Assembly (NCBI GenBank): GCA_933228895.1
Contig: OW121848.1
Location: 134,000,615-134,064,614, forward strand
Origin: Platycnemis pennipes
Lineage: Eukaryota; Arthropoda; Insecta; Odonata; Platycnemididae
DNA: 64,000 nucleotides
Direction of reading: 5' to 3'
This document shows positions 1-13,300 of the stretch, piece by piece (the stretch's first letter is position 1; every line of letters begins with the position of its first letter). The position numbers were made by a program, and so were the translations under genes. The notes beneath the pieces are model-generated. The model made no database searches. It was not told the origin of the DNA and saw nothing but the letters and a program-made list of their open reading frames with translations.

Positions 1-284
1 AGTTCTAGATCGTCAAATATCGCCGTGAATGGGTTCAGATACTGATCGATTCAACCGTCTTTTTCCCCCCGTACTACAAGATAACGCAATAGGCAGCATA
101 GCAAAGGGATAGGTAGGGGAAATATTTTAGAGCAGTCTGTAGGGCATGATGCATATATTAGCAAACAATCTCTTTATTACTATGGAGATACTAACCATCT
201 AGTTGATTGAGATCCTACTATATTGCATGTTCCCATTTATCGCTTGTTTGCATGTCGATAGCTTAGCCATGCTTGGTGATCTTC

Positions 285-340
285 ACCCCCTGCCACACAC
301 CCTCGTGGTGGCTTGCGGGGCATCACGTAGATGTAGATGA
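285..340 (+). repeat. LINE 3' end: hairpin plus GTAGATGTAGATG tail
   Basis: CCCTGCCACACACCC pairs with GGTGGCTTGCGGGG around a short loop, followed by CATCACGTAGATGTAGATG. This is the 3' terminus of the LINE at 31530-32500, here without coding sequence, so a strongly 5'-truncated copy. Confidence 0.75.
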
Positions 341-2030
341 GTATCCGGAAGCTCGAAAGCCAAGGTTTTATGAAGGAACTTGGGATGTAGCCCGAGTATT
401 CATTTGGACTCATTTGGAATCGTTCAACCAAGTGCTCAATTCTAAAGTTCATGTACTCACTCGTGTACCCATTAGGGCACTCGTGCACTTATAGATGCAT
501 TTCATGTATTTATCATATCCAAATGGATATCTGACTACCTTTCGAGTAATCCTTTTCTTATGAATCGACACATATGACGCACTTCTATTTGAGGCAATGC
601 TCTATTTCGAGAGCATTTATGGCATCCAATTCATACTAATCTTTTATCTAGTAAAAAGTTCAACGTCTTGACAACGATTCCTCAAGGCATTAGAGCGCGC
701 CCAATTTTGGATGAATCACATAGTTTCGGCGCTGTATACCTACGCTCGCAGTAATTTAGGCAGCATAAGGTCACATTCAAGCCAGGTGGCATATGGTCGC
801 CTAGAGGAGACCAAGCAAGCGTCTTTGAGGATGGAAATGATCACCTGCAAGGTGTGCGGGGAAATGAATTCCTTCTTTATTTTAGTCTTTAAGTATATGG
901 TAGGAAAATTGGAAGATTGCCTCGGGAAATTTGAGCAGATCGGAATACTAGAAAAACGGGAAACAGCTTGGGAGCAAAAAGGAATTGGGTTAACGGTGAA
1001 GATTGGGACGTTCCGGTCATAAGGATGCAACCGAACTCCGTTGATGCCATCTCATCCACCACAAACGCCAAAATAAAGTAAGTAATCATGTTAAGTAGCC
1101 AAATTGCTGGTTATAAATTACTAATATCTGAGTTTCAATCCATGTGGTCGGTATAAGGCAGATTAGTAACAACAAATTTGAGGGGTGAAATCATTTTGGC
1201 TTTAGGAGGGTTATTTTTTTCGTAGGAAAAAGCTACTTCTTTATACTTTATACAAACTTGTTCGTGAAAATAATAACGCACTTATGTCTATCGGATGCTC
1301 TTCAGCCTCCAAAGGTCAGTAAAAGGCTAGAAAATATCAGAAAAGGAGATATCAGACAACATTGGGAGTACGACCAATAGGAAAAGTAGTAGAAAAAATA
1401 CTAAAAAACACGGAAAAATGTGTGCTGAGCGCGTGCCTACGGAAATAATTTGAAAGAAAGCTTTGAATTAAAAGCGTTCAGAATGAAGAAGTGTTGGTGA
1501 GCCGAGGAAACAATTTCGAAGCTGGAAGAGGCAGCTCATCTAAAGCTTCAAAGGCGGGAGGTAAGGAAGGAAAATCAATTGGAAGGAATCGTGAAATTTT
1601 CAGCAGCAGCAGGTAAGTAGATAAAACCGAAAGCTTAGTGATGTGTATTTCTTAAGGATCGTAGCCATACCAATATGAAATATATTTATAGTATCAGAGG
1701 AAAGTTATTACTTGGAACTGCTCAACTTTAAGGCTCACCGCATGTTTTTTTCCTGAAAAAAAGTGAACAACCACATGCAGGTTTATATGCAATCCGCAGA
1801 ACCACACACACTGTTTCTTTATGTATCTACGAATTGCTTTTCACATTATTCTGAGTTAACTTTCATAGAAAGTATAGCTGATCAATTCACAATAATTTAA
1901 ACTCACAGTAAATCAACACATTCTACACTCTTAGAGCTGTACAGACCAGCAATAAAAATTTTAATATAAAATAAACTCACATGCCAGTGCTAAAATTATA
2001 GGTGCTCAGTAGAAAACTTGAAACTGTTAT
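341..2030. other. No recognisable feature
   Basis: AT-rich sequence with short open frames on both strands (longest about 103 codons, 711-1022) that resemble no family I know. Confidence 0.6.
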
Positions 2031-2708
2031 AGAACATGGAAATTCCTACCGATGAACAAATTTGGTGGGCAAAGAGTGAAAAATCGGGTGGAATATATAA
2101 AAAAAATAAGACTTTCTTTTCTAAATATAGGCACAAGACACCAAAGTAATACTATACGCTCCCTGGAATGAAAAACCACAGTTCCATTCATGGCAAAGCT
2201 TCAACCTGAGGACTAACATTTCTTACGTTGTACCCAAACCAAATACAACCCAATTCAAAAGATGATTTCTTTACTTAGGGCCAAAACTTTTCAATAGCTT
2301 GCCACAGAGTATCCGAGATACCATACATTTCAAAACTTTTTTGAAGCAAGTAAAAATCTGGCTATTCACGAGAGAATACATAAATATAGAGGCAATCTAG
2401 AAGTTGTTCTAAATATTTATCCGCTGTTGTAATGCCTTAAAGCAACCTATAACTGTAATTGTATTGTCCATATATAATTTTCCATAATAATATAAGTAAT
2501 TTCTTGTAACAGTGTTATTCTATGTTCAATTGGTGACATTTGTTTTATGAGAATGTAAGCCAGTATTGCTGTATGTGTAATTTGAAGGTGAACCCAACAA
2601 CAGGCAAAAGCCTTAGGGTTCACCTAAAGCTCCAAAATTCTTGTTGTATCATTTTTTGTACTATTATAACTTGCTGGAGCAATAAAATATTATCAATATC
2701 AATATCAA
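2031..2708 (+). mobile_element. Degraded LINE C-terminus and 3' end with TATCAA-type tail
   Basis: The frame 2275-2400 reads LGPKLFNSLPQSIRDT, then FKTFLKQVKIWLFTREY and a stop, matching the C-terminus typical of LINE reverse transcriptases. Upstream the frame is broken. The 3' UTR runs to AATAAA (2681-2686), then a tail of TATCAA repeats (2690-2708). The tail and C-terminus differ from the hairpin-tail LINE, so this is another family, nearer in style to the 37.2-kb element. Confidence 0.72.
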
Positions 2709-3194
2709 AGCTGTGTGAAGGGAGCTCCTAATGAGTTCAATAAACATCAATGGCGTGAATCGCCTCCCATTTCTCACCGCATGAGTCTTTTACCGGAACT
2801 TAAAAAGGTTGCTTCAGATGCTAATGATATTTACGATAGCGAATTTTCCGTTATAGTTATGCATTTTTTTCTCGTCGAAAATTATGACCTATTCCAGCAG
2901 TTGGGGATATTTTCCAAAGGAAAATTTTTATTTGCAACGAAAGATATATAATGGGTATAAATACGCAGCATTTCTATGAAGCGTGTCTCAATAAATACTA
3001 TATGTATACTTTTCACAAACCGGAGTTGAAGAGTGAATGTTTCAATCGCAAAAAAACACAAAAATGATTGCAGGCAAATGAAATGGTTCAGGAATGCAAC
3101 TCTTAAGAATCTAATTAAATTGTAATTCGAAGATTTTACATGGTGGAAGGATTCCATAATGACAATGAAAAAATCGTTGTGACTTCCACAGTTT

Positions 3195-3245
3195 TATTTA
3201 TAGACCTGCCGGTTTCGGCTGTCAAGCCATCCTCAGGTACATTTA
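3195..3245 (-). ncRNA. Hammerhead-ribozyme-like motif, left arm
   Basis: On the minus strand: CTGAGGA (3236-3230), helix II GGCT/AGCC with a TGAC loop, GAAA (3216-3213), then ACC-GGC-AGGT as a three-base-pair helix III and C as the predicted cleavage base. All catalytic-core bases are present. Helix I pairing is weak. Confidence 0.5.
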
Positions 3246-3259
3246 ATGTAGAATAGAAT

Positions 3260-3300
3260 GTACCTTAGGATGACTTGACAGCCAAAACCGGTAGTTCTAT
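3260..3300 (+). ncRNA. Decayed hammerhead-like motif, right arm
   Basis: Mirror of the left-arm motif with core changes (CTTAGGA for CTGAGGA, CAAAA for CGAAA), so unlikely to cleave even if the left-arm copy does. Confidence 0.35.
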
Positions 3301-3356
3301 AAATAAAACTGTGGAAGTCACAACGATTTTTTCATTGTCTTAAGAATCTATTTAAA

Positions 3357-6206
3357 ATACGTAATTGGGTGACACCCCTCCTTTTCCAATCTAGTAAAAT
3401 TATTATTAACCTTATATTTTCACAAAATTCCCGTCTATGTCCAGTCTCTTCTGGAAAATAGTGCATTATATACTGGTATATAGATATAAAGATCAAATAT
3501 AAATTAAATATTACACATATTTGAGCATTTATTAACATATTTTAGCAACTGAAAAATTAAAAAAATATATCAACGTGAATTCCTCTTAGGCATATGACGA
3601 GAAAGGTGTTATGACACTCATGACCTGCGATAATCCTTCAACGTAAACAAGTCTGAGAGAGACAGGGATTTCAGTAGCTTCGTTGTCAATTCAAATATTG
3701 ATAAGAAAAGAGGAGTGAAGGAAGTGGACAAGGTGTGAAAGGAGGAGCTACTGGAAATGACAGAAAAAACTCTTGTGATGTTCTTCCACCGCCAATATAC
3801 CAGTTGAAGGGAAGATGAATTGTGTGAGGATGAATTTAAGAATTATGAGTGCGTGTCCGAGGGTCCCACAGGTAAATGTTCTGGAACCAAACCCCTTTCC
3901 CCTCCAAATCCTTCCCTCAAGATAAACGATGGAAATAATTTTTGAAACCGGTGATGAGTGCGGCACCCTCTTTTATTTCGTTTTGACACACACGCAAAAA
4001 TCTCACACGCCCATTTTCCGGCCGCCTCCTTTGAGGAAGGTGGCCTTAAATATGCAAAAAAAAACGAAAATAAAAAGATAAAGAACGCCCTCCCTGATAG
4101 ACGGCATAGGGAGTGGGGGATGGGGGGAGATAGTCACCATGCACACAGGGACTCCGAGGAAACGCAAATTGCTGCATCACCGTCGGGGTGCATACACTGT
4201 CGAACCCGGTGCGGGCTGGACTCCATAAAGGGAAAACGATCAACGGCCGGAAAAAAATAATGAATTGATGCTTTGATTAATGATCCAGTCGGCGTGCCGA
4301 GTTGGTGGAGTGGGGGAGATATTAGGGTGGGAGTAAAGGGGAGATTGAGGGTAAAGGCTTCTTTCTGTTGGCGGTGATGAAACAGGATAGGGAATTCTTC
4401 TCTTCCCCCCTCATATTATACTTCGACGGCACCTCAGGGGAAGAAGCCAACCTGAGGAAGCAATCCTTTGTTCTGCTGTCCCTTAAATCATCCACGGAAC
4501 CCCATCATCGTCATCCAAAACCCAGCACCCCCCCTGAACCTACCCCCGCAATTTCCCACCATCCCCCCCTCCCAGTCCATGCCTCATCATATCTCTCCCC
4601 TTTCATCATTTCTCACCCTCCGCCCTACATCTTTACCCCCAAACGCCCCCCTCGTGCGGGAACAATCTCTGACCATCCCCCAACCTCTGCTTCCCGCCAT
4701 CCTGTTTAATCCACGCCATTAATGCCCGGCCATATGACATGGCATTGAGCGCTAAGGGGGTTCTCAGCCTGATGTCAGCAGTTTTAAGGCCCGCACCCTT
4801 TTGGAAACTCTCCAACTGTTGTTGTTCCCGCTGCGAGGTCAGGAATCTCCCATCGGGATGCAGTTAATTCTCGCCGTATCCATTCCCAGTTGGGGCACGG
4901 GGTTTTGAATTCGCGACCCATAACGGATTTTCTACAGAACCGGAATGTTTTAGTTGGTAGAAATTAGACTTCTTGGTTGACATTCGAGCGAAGAAAATAC
5001 GAAAATGTCAACGTTATTCACGTTTCGCATGCGCTATTATCTGAAGCTCTCATCTCTTATGAACTGAAAGCGGTACGTGGAAACAAATACGTACTCCCAC
5101 CAAGTCAGTCCCATTTAGCGTAAATTTCTCTCGGTTTTTGTTTATTTTTATGCTCATGGATGACTCTACCATTACCAATCAATTCGTCATCAGGAAAGAC
5201 CGAATGACAGGCTAATTGAAAGAACAAATTCTATTCTCGTTGCTTCCCTTGACTCCACACAAATCCTCCCTCCACTCAATAAAATAACAGGTCGCATAGA
5301 ATTTTGTAACCTAGGCTGCAGGTCCTTCGAGTGTAGAATCATAACCCGTCGTATGTGGTCGTCGAAAATTGGACAATTCAGGCATATTCCACTCATTTCA
5401 GTGTTTTATTTCTACTTTGATTGCACGAAAGAAGGAGGTGTACTTGTAAGATGCCTAAACCGTTAGGGTCATATAAGGACAGAAAGGCTAAATTAATCTG
5501 CATTCCAGGACAAAAAAAAACACGCTCATGGTAGAAGTAAGGGCCACGATCTTTGTATTGCAAAGGCAGTGCGATACCATTGTTGCTACCGCGGTTGGCT
5601 TTTGTTTGGGCTTCAAATGTTTCCTAATTAAGATACCGGCACACTTCAGAAATATTAAATTTCTAAACACTTATGACTCTTCACACGCATAGACCCGGTT
5701 TTATAATAAGAGACTAGTACTAAATGACATTTGTTGTAAAATTGAAGTTGAAGTCGTAGCTCATGCAAGATTGGGTTTCATTCAGCGCATGCAGATTGCT
5801 GTATGTTACGTGACACGAGTGTTCATAGTGAAAATGCAGATCCGGGACGATTTTAATGTCGTGAAATAACCGGCTACATCAAAAGAAGGACTGAATCAGT
5901 TTTTTTTACTAAGACACCAATCATAACAATAAACGTATTAGATCAAAAAAATTACGCAATATGGCACGTGCTGTCAACTCACAGTTACAAGTTAGCACTA
6001 ACTTTTATAAGACACGCCGAGGGATGAATATAAGGAAATAGGGAAAAAATGTACATTACGAACCATATTATTGAGCATGCTGAAATGTAAGACAGGGATC
6101 CATTACAAGACTTAACTTTTACAATAAATGGAAATGTAGATATATTTTATACGTAAGTATTCACGCTACTAAAACAAATATAAATTGTGGTCATTTATAC
6201 TTCCTT
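3357..6206. other. No recognisable gene; one C-rich island
   Basis: About 4490-4720 is strongly C-rich with few G on the plus strand, giving proline-rich frames in more than one register. About 4000-4250 is GC-richer with CpGs. The rest is AT-rich and unremarkable. Confidence 0.6.
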
Positions 6207-6645
6207 GCAGCTAATTTCTTTCTTTACGAGAGTGAGGCATGGGCGATGACAGCAGCGGAGAAGAACAGTGTGGAAGCGTTCGAAATGTAGTGCTACAGAA
6301 GAAAGATGAAGATAAAATGGATGGACCGAGTGACAATCGAAGATATCTTAAGAAGATTGGGAGAAAAAAGAAGTCTGCTGAAAACTCTAAACAGAAGACG
6401 GGACAACTTAATCGGCCATATCTTGAGACACGATTGCCTGATAAAGACAATCGTCCAAGGAAAAGAGAACGGGAAGAATGGAAAAGGCAGGCCTTGTATG
6501 AGATACGTGGAATAGGTTGTGAGGGATGTAAAAGAGAGGAATTATGTCACAATTGAAAGGTTGGCCGATAGAATAATCGAGTGGAAAGCTTTGACAAACC
6601 AATCCTAGGATTGTTGACCGATGATGATGATGACACTTTAGTCCC
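6207..6645 (+). mobile_element. RTE-like LINE reverse transcriptase C-terminus with GAT-repeat tail
   Basis: The frame reads EAWAMTAAEKNSVEAFEM, a stop, CYRRKMKIKWMDRVT, RRDNLIGHILRHDCLIKTI and GKGRPCMRYVE. This is the strongly conserved C-terminal end of RTE-type reverse transcriptases. It ends in AACCAATCCTAGGATTGTTG and GATGATGATGATGAC (about 6620-6634). It has single stops and a frameshift near 6515. Confidence 0.82.
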
Positions 6646-6845
6646 AACCTCGTTGAAGAGAGGCCGCTCGCGGTGGTTGAAGCACCCGGGAATGTTGACA
6701 AACACTTATCCTATTAAAAATTGCATGCTATTAACAAATTGTCGCAATAATCAAATTGCTAGTCAAAGGCAACTATGGGTTAGCGGGAAGATTGTAAAAT
6801 GTAGTCCCGGAATGAAATACATGGAACACTGTTCCATTGGAACAG

Positions 6846-6963
6846 GTTTTGAAGGATGCGAAAGAGAGGAATTACGGTAATATGAAAAGGTTGGCCGATA
6901 GAAGAATCGAAAGGAGGGCTGCGTCAAACCAATCCTAGGATTGTTGGCCGATGATGATGCTGA
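6846..6963 (+). mobile_element. Second RTE-like 3' end, 240 bp downstream in the same orientation
   Basis: GGATGCGAAAGAGAGGAATT, then AAAAGGTTGGCCGATAGAAG and CAATCCTAGGATTGTTGGCC repeat the end of the preceding fragment. It could be a separate insertion or a tandem duplication of the 3' end. Confidence 0.7.
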
Positions 6964-7837
6964 CTACTAATTTGGGCAAAGGCAGAAAAATATTTGGGGA
7001 ATGAACGGGATTCCAAAAAAAAATCGAAGCGGTCATGTGAAAAATAGCAATATCAGGATATGAAATTTGGATGGAAAGCCAGCAGAAAACACTTCTTTTA
7101 AGTTGTAAAAACTAGTGTTACACTATTTGCTGCAATAAAAAACACTGCAATTGTTTTTTATTAGATTTAAAAGAGAATATGTGACGTATTTAGCAAGCAA
7201 AAGTGACAAACTTGAGGATATGAAGTAATAATACGTTCAAAGTTACAAACTAACCACGAAAAATCTCATCGGAGTTACATGCTGACATATACATTAGCAT
7301 GGTCTTTACGATGATAATAAGGTCGATAACAATAACTTTTATCTGCTTGGATTGTGACCGCTTTTCGAAACGAGGAGTTGAATTTTGATACATTTGCCTT
7401 TGGATAATATATAGTTAAGTGGAGACTGTCGTTGCGTCATCACCGCATTTGCGATAGGTGCAATTTGCACAATGATCTGAGGTAAAATAACGACCAGCCC
7501 GCCGTTTAACTCAGGTCGTACGCGATTGCCATCAATAACAAATATGAAAATAATTCCGTCATGATGTAGTGAAGAGAAACCAACAATAAAGAATGACGTT
7601 TTTCAGGATGATAAGGAAACCATTATAACCATATATGTATAAGAAGTTTACCTTAGAATGGTATGAAATTTAGCTGTATACGTATGTACGAACTCTTAGA
7701 AAATTTGGCTAAGTTTATACGCTTTTTTGAGATAATTTGGGAGAATGATTAATGAAGGGCATTCATTCGTAGGAGCAAATTGGTGAATGTGTGGAGATGT
7801 AATTTAAAGACCAATATGGAATGTTATAGCATAGATT

Positions 7838-7893
7838 CCCCCTGCCACACACCCTCGAGGTGGCTTGCAGGGTATGTCGTAGACATAGATATA
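7838..7893 (+). repeat. LINE 3' end (hairpin-tail family)
   Basis: The hairpin CCCTGCCACACACCC / GGTGGCTTGCAGGG is perfectly kept; the tail is decayed (GTCGTAGACATAGATATAG). Confidence 0.7.
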
Positions 7894-9292
7894 GAGCTAA
7901 AATGTGAACGTGGAAATGGGATGCTGGCTTTTGAGATGTTTATTTGGAAAAGAAATGCTGAGAAAGGTACAATTCAGAAATGAAGGAATTAAGGAGGTTT
8001 CACCGTGACTCTGCGATTCAAAATCCCATAAAAGAGCTATGTTATTTACTGAATAAATACCGATCAAGAAAAACACTTATATGGAAAATCATCTATAGGG
8101 TGATAACACATACACGATCATTGTATCAGTATGCTATTATATAGCGCGTTGTAGTTGCACTCTACTTTTTACAAACTATTTTAACTCATTTTGACGTCGG
8201 AACTTGACTGACGTGTTGTTGCCACGTTTAATTTATAAAAGGATGCTCAATCCCGCTAATACGTATTCTAAAATAGGTTAAATATTTTCTTGCTTAGTTT
8301 TAAAATAATCCCTTGCAAATACAGATCTTTGTATTGAAGTTTATTAATATTCATATTTTTGAAAATTTTTTGGCAACAATGACACTGCTACCATTTGGAA
8401 GCATTGGTATTAATTACACCGTTTCAATAACCAATGAAACATATAAATTACGTAAAAAATATAAGAATAACCTTGGTAAGTTATATTCCTCAATTAAGTT
8501 AGTAAATAGGCTTGTAAGCACGTTCCGTCACAAGTAACGTTGCCATTGATGACAACATACTGTAGCGCCACTTTCATGTAACTACGGCTTTTCTACTTTT
8601 TTTCGAGCGAACATTTATTAATATCAATTAAACAAGTGTGGTAAGGCGAGCACTTTCTTACAATGCTAAATTCTACATAAAATTGTGCATCTTATATTAG
8701 TTTTTTGTCAAAACGGAATTTCTCTTAACATTATTAATCTGCAAATTTTACTGCAAGAGTCCATGCTCTGCCGTATAACCACGCATAATATAGCTAATTT
8801 TCAATGTGTTTTTTCTTCAAATATATGATGGAAAGGCCTCATTATTTTATCGCCAATCGATAGATGGGCCAAAAGATTGTGTGTCCTGAAATATTTACAA
8901 AAATGACATCTACTTCAGAATTCATTGGAGCCTCTTTAATTGGAGACAGTTTTTGAGGGAAGTCGGATTTGTGTGGTTGCTATAATACTGATTTCCAGCG
9001 CTGAAGTCCTTCATCCAATTTTCAGCTAGGAAAGAGGCTTTTATAAACCGATTTCTGCCAAGTGCTATGTGAGTATTCACAGTAAGTTTAATATGTACTC
9101 CGTTCTTCAGATGAAACATTTAAAATCGAGGACCGTCTAAAATCCCACCAATTCTAATTTTGCATTATGAGCCTAGTTTTCGGTCGTCTTCCCCCCGAAT
9201 AGTTTTATTTTTTTTAATTGCGAAGATTAGACGAGAAACGTGTTGGTAATTCTTTTTATGCATTATATGTTATACATGTTTGATGTGGATTA

Positions 9293-9345
9293 ACCCCCTG
9301 TTACATACCTTTATATTGACTTGCCGGCTATTATGTAGATGAATA
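9293..9345 (+). repeat. LINE 3' end, degenerate (hairpin-tail family)
   Basis: CCCCTGTTACATACC and GACTTGCCGGCTATTATG keep the family spacing with several substitutions; the tail reads TAGATGAATAG. An old copy. Confidence 0.55.
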
Positions 9346-10098
9346 GGTTGGAGTTAAGACTGATGAGATGGGACAAATATGATGAGATTATTTGAAGACC
9401 GTGATAGATGAGATAGCGTAAGACAAATGGGAAAAATAATCGACTGTTTGGTTACGAAGAAAGGGGAAGAGATGTACACGAAGGTGAGAGTGTCAAGTGA
9501 TAGGTGTTCCGATAAATCCAAGAAGCACTCCTTACCCTAATCCTTGGAAGAATACCCTTAACCTCTCTCCCCAACACAGCTTAATGACGTGAGAGCACGT
9601 GATATCCATATTGGGTGTCAAATCCGATGAGAAGCTTCCCTCTTGCGTCTCAGATGCGAACCTGGAGGCTCAAGTTGGCGAGGGGCAATTAGCAACCTGC
9701 CCCAAGCGACGGGGGCGACTAACGTGAAACCAGTCTTTTAGTCGACATTTTTTCGGCGGCTTCCTCCCCCACAGCCCTGAAGTCACCCTCAAGGAGAGAT
9801 GCCCACTATTCATTTCGCGTTTCCCTCGCAGAGGGGCGGGGGATAATGTTTCCTCACTCTGCCAACCCCAGGAAACGGCTCATGAAACCCTCCTCAAGCA
9901 GGGAACCTGGCTCACGGAACACTTCTCATTGGTTGCCAGCAAAAAAAGAAGCAGCACGTGCCCGCAGCGGAGACATCTATCCCCTTCGTCAGGGAATCAG
10001 TCACGAAGAAAGAGGAAACGCGAAGAATAGCAAAGCTAGAAAATATATAAACAAAGGTTTGGCAGATCTTTTGAGACGAATGAGCCCAATATGACCAT

Positions 10099-10359
10099 AT
10101 TGAAAAGTAAGAAATAGCTTGAGAGCCACAGAAATGTCCTCACGGGTAGGGAAAATTGAAAATGAAGTTGTTATAAATGTATAAATTCCAACAAAAGTTA
10201 CATAAAGCAAAGTAAGGGTTTCATCTGAAGAACGGAGTGTATATTAAATGAAAAGTAAGAAATAGCTTGAGAGCTACAGAGATGTCCTCACGGGTAGGGA
10301 AAATTGAAAATGAAGTTGTTACAAATGTATAAATTCCAACAAAATTTACAAAAAGCAAA
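10099..10359 (+). repeat. Direct duplication of about 110 bp separated by 38 bp
   Basis: 10099-10209 and 10248-10359 both run from TGAAAAGTAAGAAATAGCTT to AATTCCAACAAAA...AAAGCAAA with few differences. A weaker relative starts at about 15895 (ACTGAAAAGTAAGAAGTTGT). The spacer's TTCATCTGAAGAACGGAGTG is the complement of 9088-9112. Likely an uncharacterised interspersed repeat. Confidence 0.75.
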
Positions 10360-13300
10360 CTATGATAGTGTACTTGTCATTTCAATTACTGACCAACACG
10401 TATGCACCAAAACAGCTTTATGTGGCTAGCTAGTCACAGTTTATTTAGGCGAATTTTTCGTTATCCGAAAAAATAATATAACACATCTACATACAATGAT
10501 TTTATGGCAGATTAAAAAAAATCCAGTGCCCGTATCACGTGATATTTGTTCTTCCACAAGACGTATAGCCGATAACCGTTGACCAGAAGCTATGGAGAGG
10601 TACTTTCTCGAAGTACTTTCGTGATCCTTATACAAGTTTGGAACAGTATATTTCGTCCAGTTGACATTAGAAGTTAGTTGTGGAATTCTGAAAGCAACGT
10701 GATTGGTCGTCGGCGTCTAGTCTCTGCTGGAAGCAGGCAAGAAAATGGATTTGAACCATTTGAAAAGTCAAGATTCCTGGCAAGTTTACTAATATTCATG
10801 CTATATGTTACCTTACTTTGCTGGACCTAGGTGAAATGCCTCAAATTAATACCAATGTCTTATGGAATGGTGTTCCTGTATTTCCTTGGTTACGCTATCT
10901 ATTAGGCAACTCAACAATATATAAATATGAATGTCCATTAATGTTTACATAACATTATCTAGGGAATAATGTGCAAATAAGTACGAGTACGGGTATTGCA
11001 CTAAACGCTTTATGATCCACTAACGGAAGGTACCCGTTGCAAAACATAAAAAAATAAATAAAATTTAACCTTTAAAATTTACTGTTTTAAAAGTATAAGA
11101 AGATATTAAGCACATTAGAAGCTGTATTTAAATTAACCACCGTATAGAAGGTAGAAAACTCTTGAAAGTTACATGTTTTTGGTGTAACATAAATTATTCA
11201 CTTCAGTATCCATATCTATGCACTTTATCACATATTTTCTGACAATATCCTTGAATGTTAGTCCAGCTTATTACTGTCTACATTACATTTCCTTTGGAAA
11301 AATGAAGTATTAAGTTCGGTTTCTATCCGGAAAAGACTTCTACATCTGGCTCACTTCAATTAAAAGGGAACCAAAGCCACCTTCACAGCTTCGAACGATT
11401 TTTGATCTTGCAACGAACGTTAAATAATATAAAAATTGGCTTATTACTTAAAAATAAGAGAAAGGACCAAAACCTATGTTAGCATTTGTTATTTTTCGAT
11501 TGAAATGTAAAAATTAGTCACAAAAATAGCAATTAAAACGTTTTGAATTTTTGGATTTTTAAGTTCGGATTTTAAGCTTACAAAAATAAGAGATTTTTAT
11601 ACTTTGATTGACGCTTAAACGATGACCATAACGGTGTTGTTCACAACGGTCATAACGTTAAGTCATGCGCATGATGATCTAGGTCTAGGACTTGGCATGA
11701 TGGCTGACATTCAGTCTCGAGGAAGACCTTCAGAACGCCGCGGGTCCCTTTACAATACCTCAAAAGGCAATGCTCTTAGCCTTTTACTCATTTAATAATA
11801 TTCACCAAATTCATCCATCAAAACATTATATTTTCTGACTGTTATTATGCTATTAATGGCTGTTTATTTATTGGAAATTTAAGTAAGTAATTAAGGCAGG
11901 GTAGCAGTCAATACTTGTGAAGTTACATTAGGTGCAATCTACAAACACTTCATAAATTTCTTCGTGTACTTTTCACTCTGTGCTCACACTCAACTGTGCA
12001 TAACGGAAGATCAAAACAAAGTGACGGACACATAGTCAAGGCAGGTTAACGCAAATAAATATCAGCAATTAGGAAAGAATAATAATATCACAGTGTATGG
12101 TGCAAGAAAATTCACTTAAAGCCGCGAAGATAATGAAGTATTTATGCACGCCATGCCCATGCAAAAATAAAACCAATAGCGCTTCCGCTGATAGAGCCTC
12201 CCAAAAAAAGCAGATGACGCACGTAAGGATGAAAATCATGTATTAGCATTTTAGATTCATCACCGGCAGACCTGAAGTAGATGTTAACAAAATAGATCCC
12301 AGCAATTTCAAGGCGGTTATCATCCTGCAGTGTTAAAATATCTAACGCGTGCCAGAACTTTTAGTATGATATCAATGCTAGTGTACACTTGGAGCAAGCC
12401 ATTTTGAACTCTGACATACAAAGAAAGTTTAGAGTGAGAATTATCTCTCCAAAGTTTTACTACAACTCTCTAGTTACTCATTATACCTGAGCACCACATG
12501 CTGCAGGCGTAAATAAGTCAGGAGGTAAACCCTTAAAGGGGTACAACCCAAAATTTTACTTTACGCAAAAGTCATTTCTTAGTGTGACCGTACACAACGC
12601 ACAGGATATTCCCTTAAAATTTCACATCTTTACAACTAGTATTTTGGGATGTGCTTTGATGAATGAATAAATCAATCATTCAAGAAATTGCGTTTCGTAA
12701 ATAGATATTGCCGTGAGAAAACGGGAAGTGTGAAGAAAATTCTCTTTTTCTCTTTTTTACCCCTTAAATGTGTAAAACGGCAGACCATTTACAAAGAAAA
12801 TCTACCTTGATTATAAAAGTTCTCGAGATAAATATCGTCTGATAAGCGATTCCAGTGATTGGCGCGGGATATTTACTGGGAGACTGATTGAGACATCGCA
12901 TTTTATGAGGTTCGGGTAGTGGTTCGAAAGAAGTGAATGAGAAGAAGGTCTTAAAGTGGATCCCAGCCATCGCAAAATTTCAGTAAATATAATGCAGTAA
13001 CATGTGGAGAAACAGGTAAAATTTTCCGAAATGTATGCATAAATTTAGCCCCAATGACCAGGTTGCTCAGCACTCAAGGAAGAATTCTTCACCCGAGCGC
13101 GTCTCCGAAGCAGTTGTTGGTGCGGAAATCCACAAGGCACACGCTATCTCAACCCGGTATGGTTAGCATGGGTTCCTGTCGGGTGTAGAGTGTTTTCAGG
13201 GTGATCCTCCAACCCCAGAGAGCACAAATGGGAGCTTCTCCTTCCTTCCTAACTTCGTGTCTTGTCCCCGCCCCACCTCCCTTGACCTCCTCAACCCTTT

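Larger units (their letters stand above)
3120..3337. mobile_element. 218-bp foldback retroelement-like unit with hammerhead-like cores and 19-bp flanking repeats
   Basis: Direct repeats TCTTAAGAATCTAATTAAA (3101-3119) and the same with one change (3338-3356) bound the insert. Inside, a unique 40-bp leader (3120-3159) precedes inverted arms 3161-3244 and 3257-3339. Each arm holds a hammerhead-like core followed by TATAAATAAAACTGTGGAAG. Inverted repeats plus a short one-sided extension recall Penelope-like element ends; that assignment is inference. Confidence 0.65.

Noticed and set aside
4368..4722. Proline-rich frames of 113 and 84 codons
   Set aside because: Two different registers of the same C-rich tract are open, and neither resembles a known protein.
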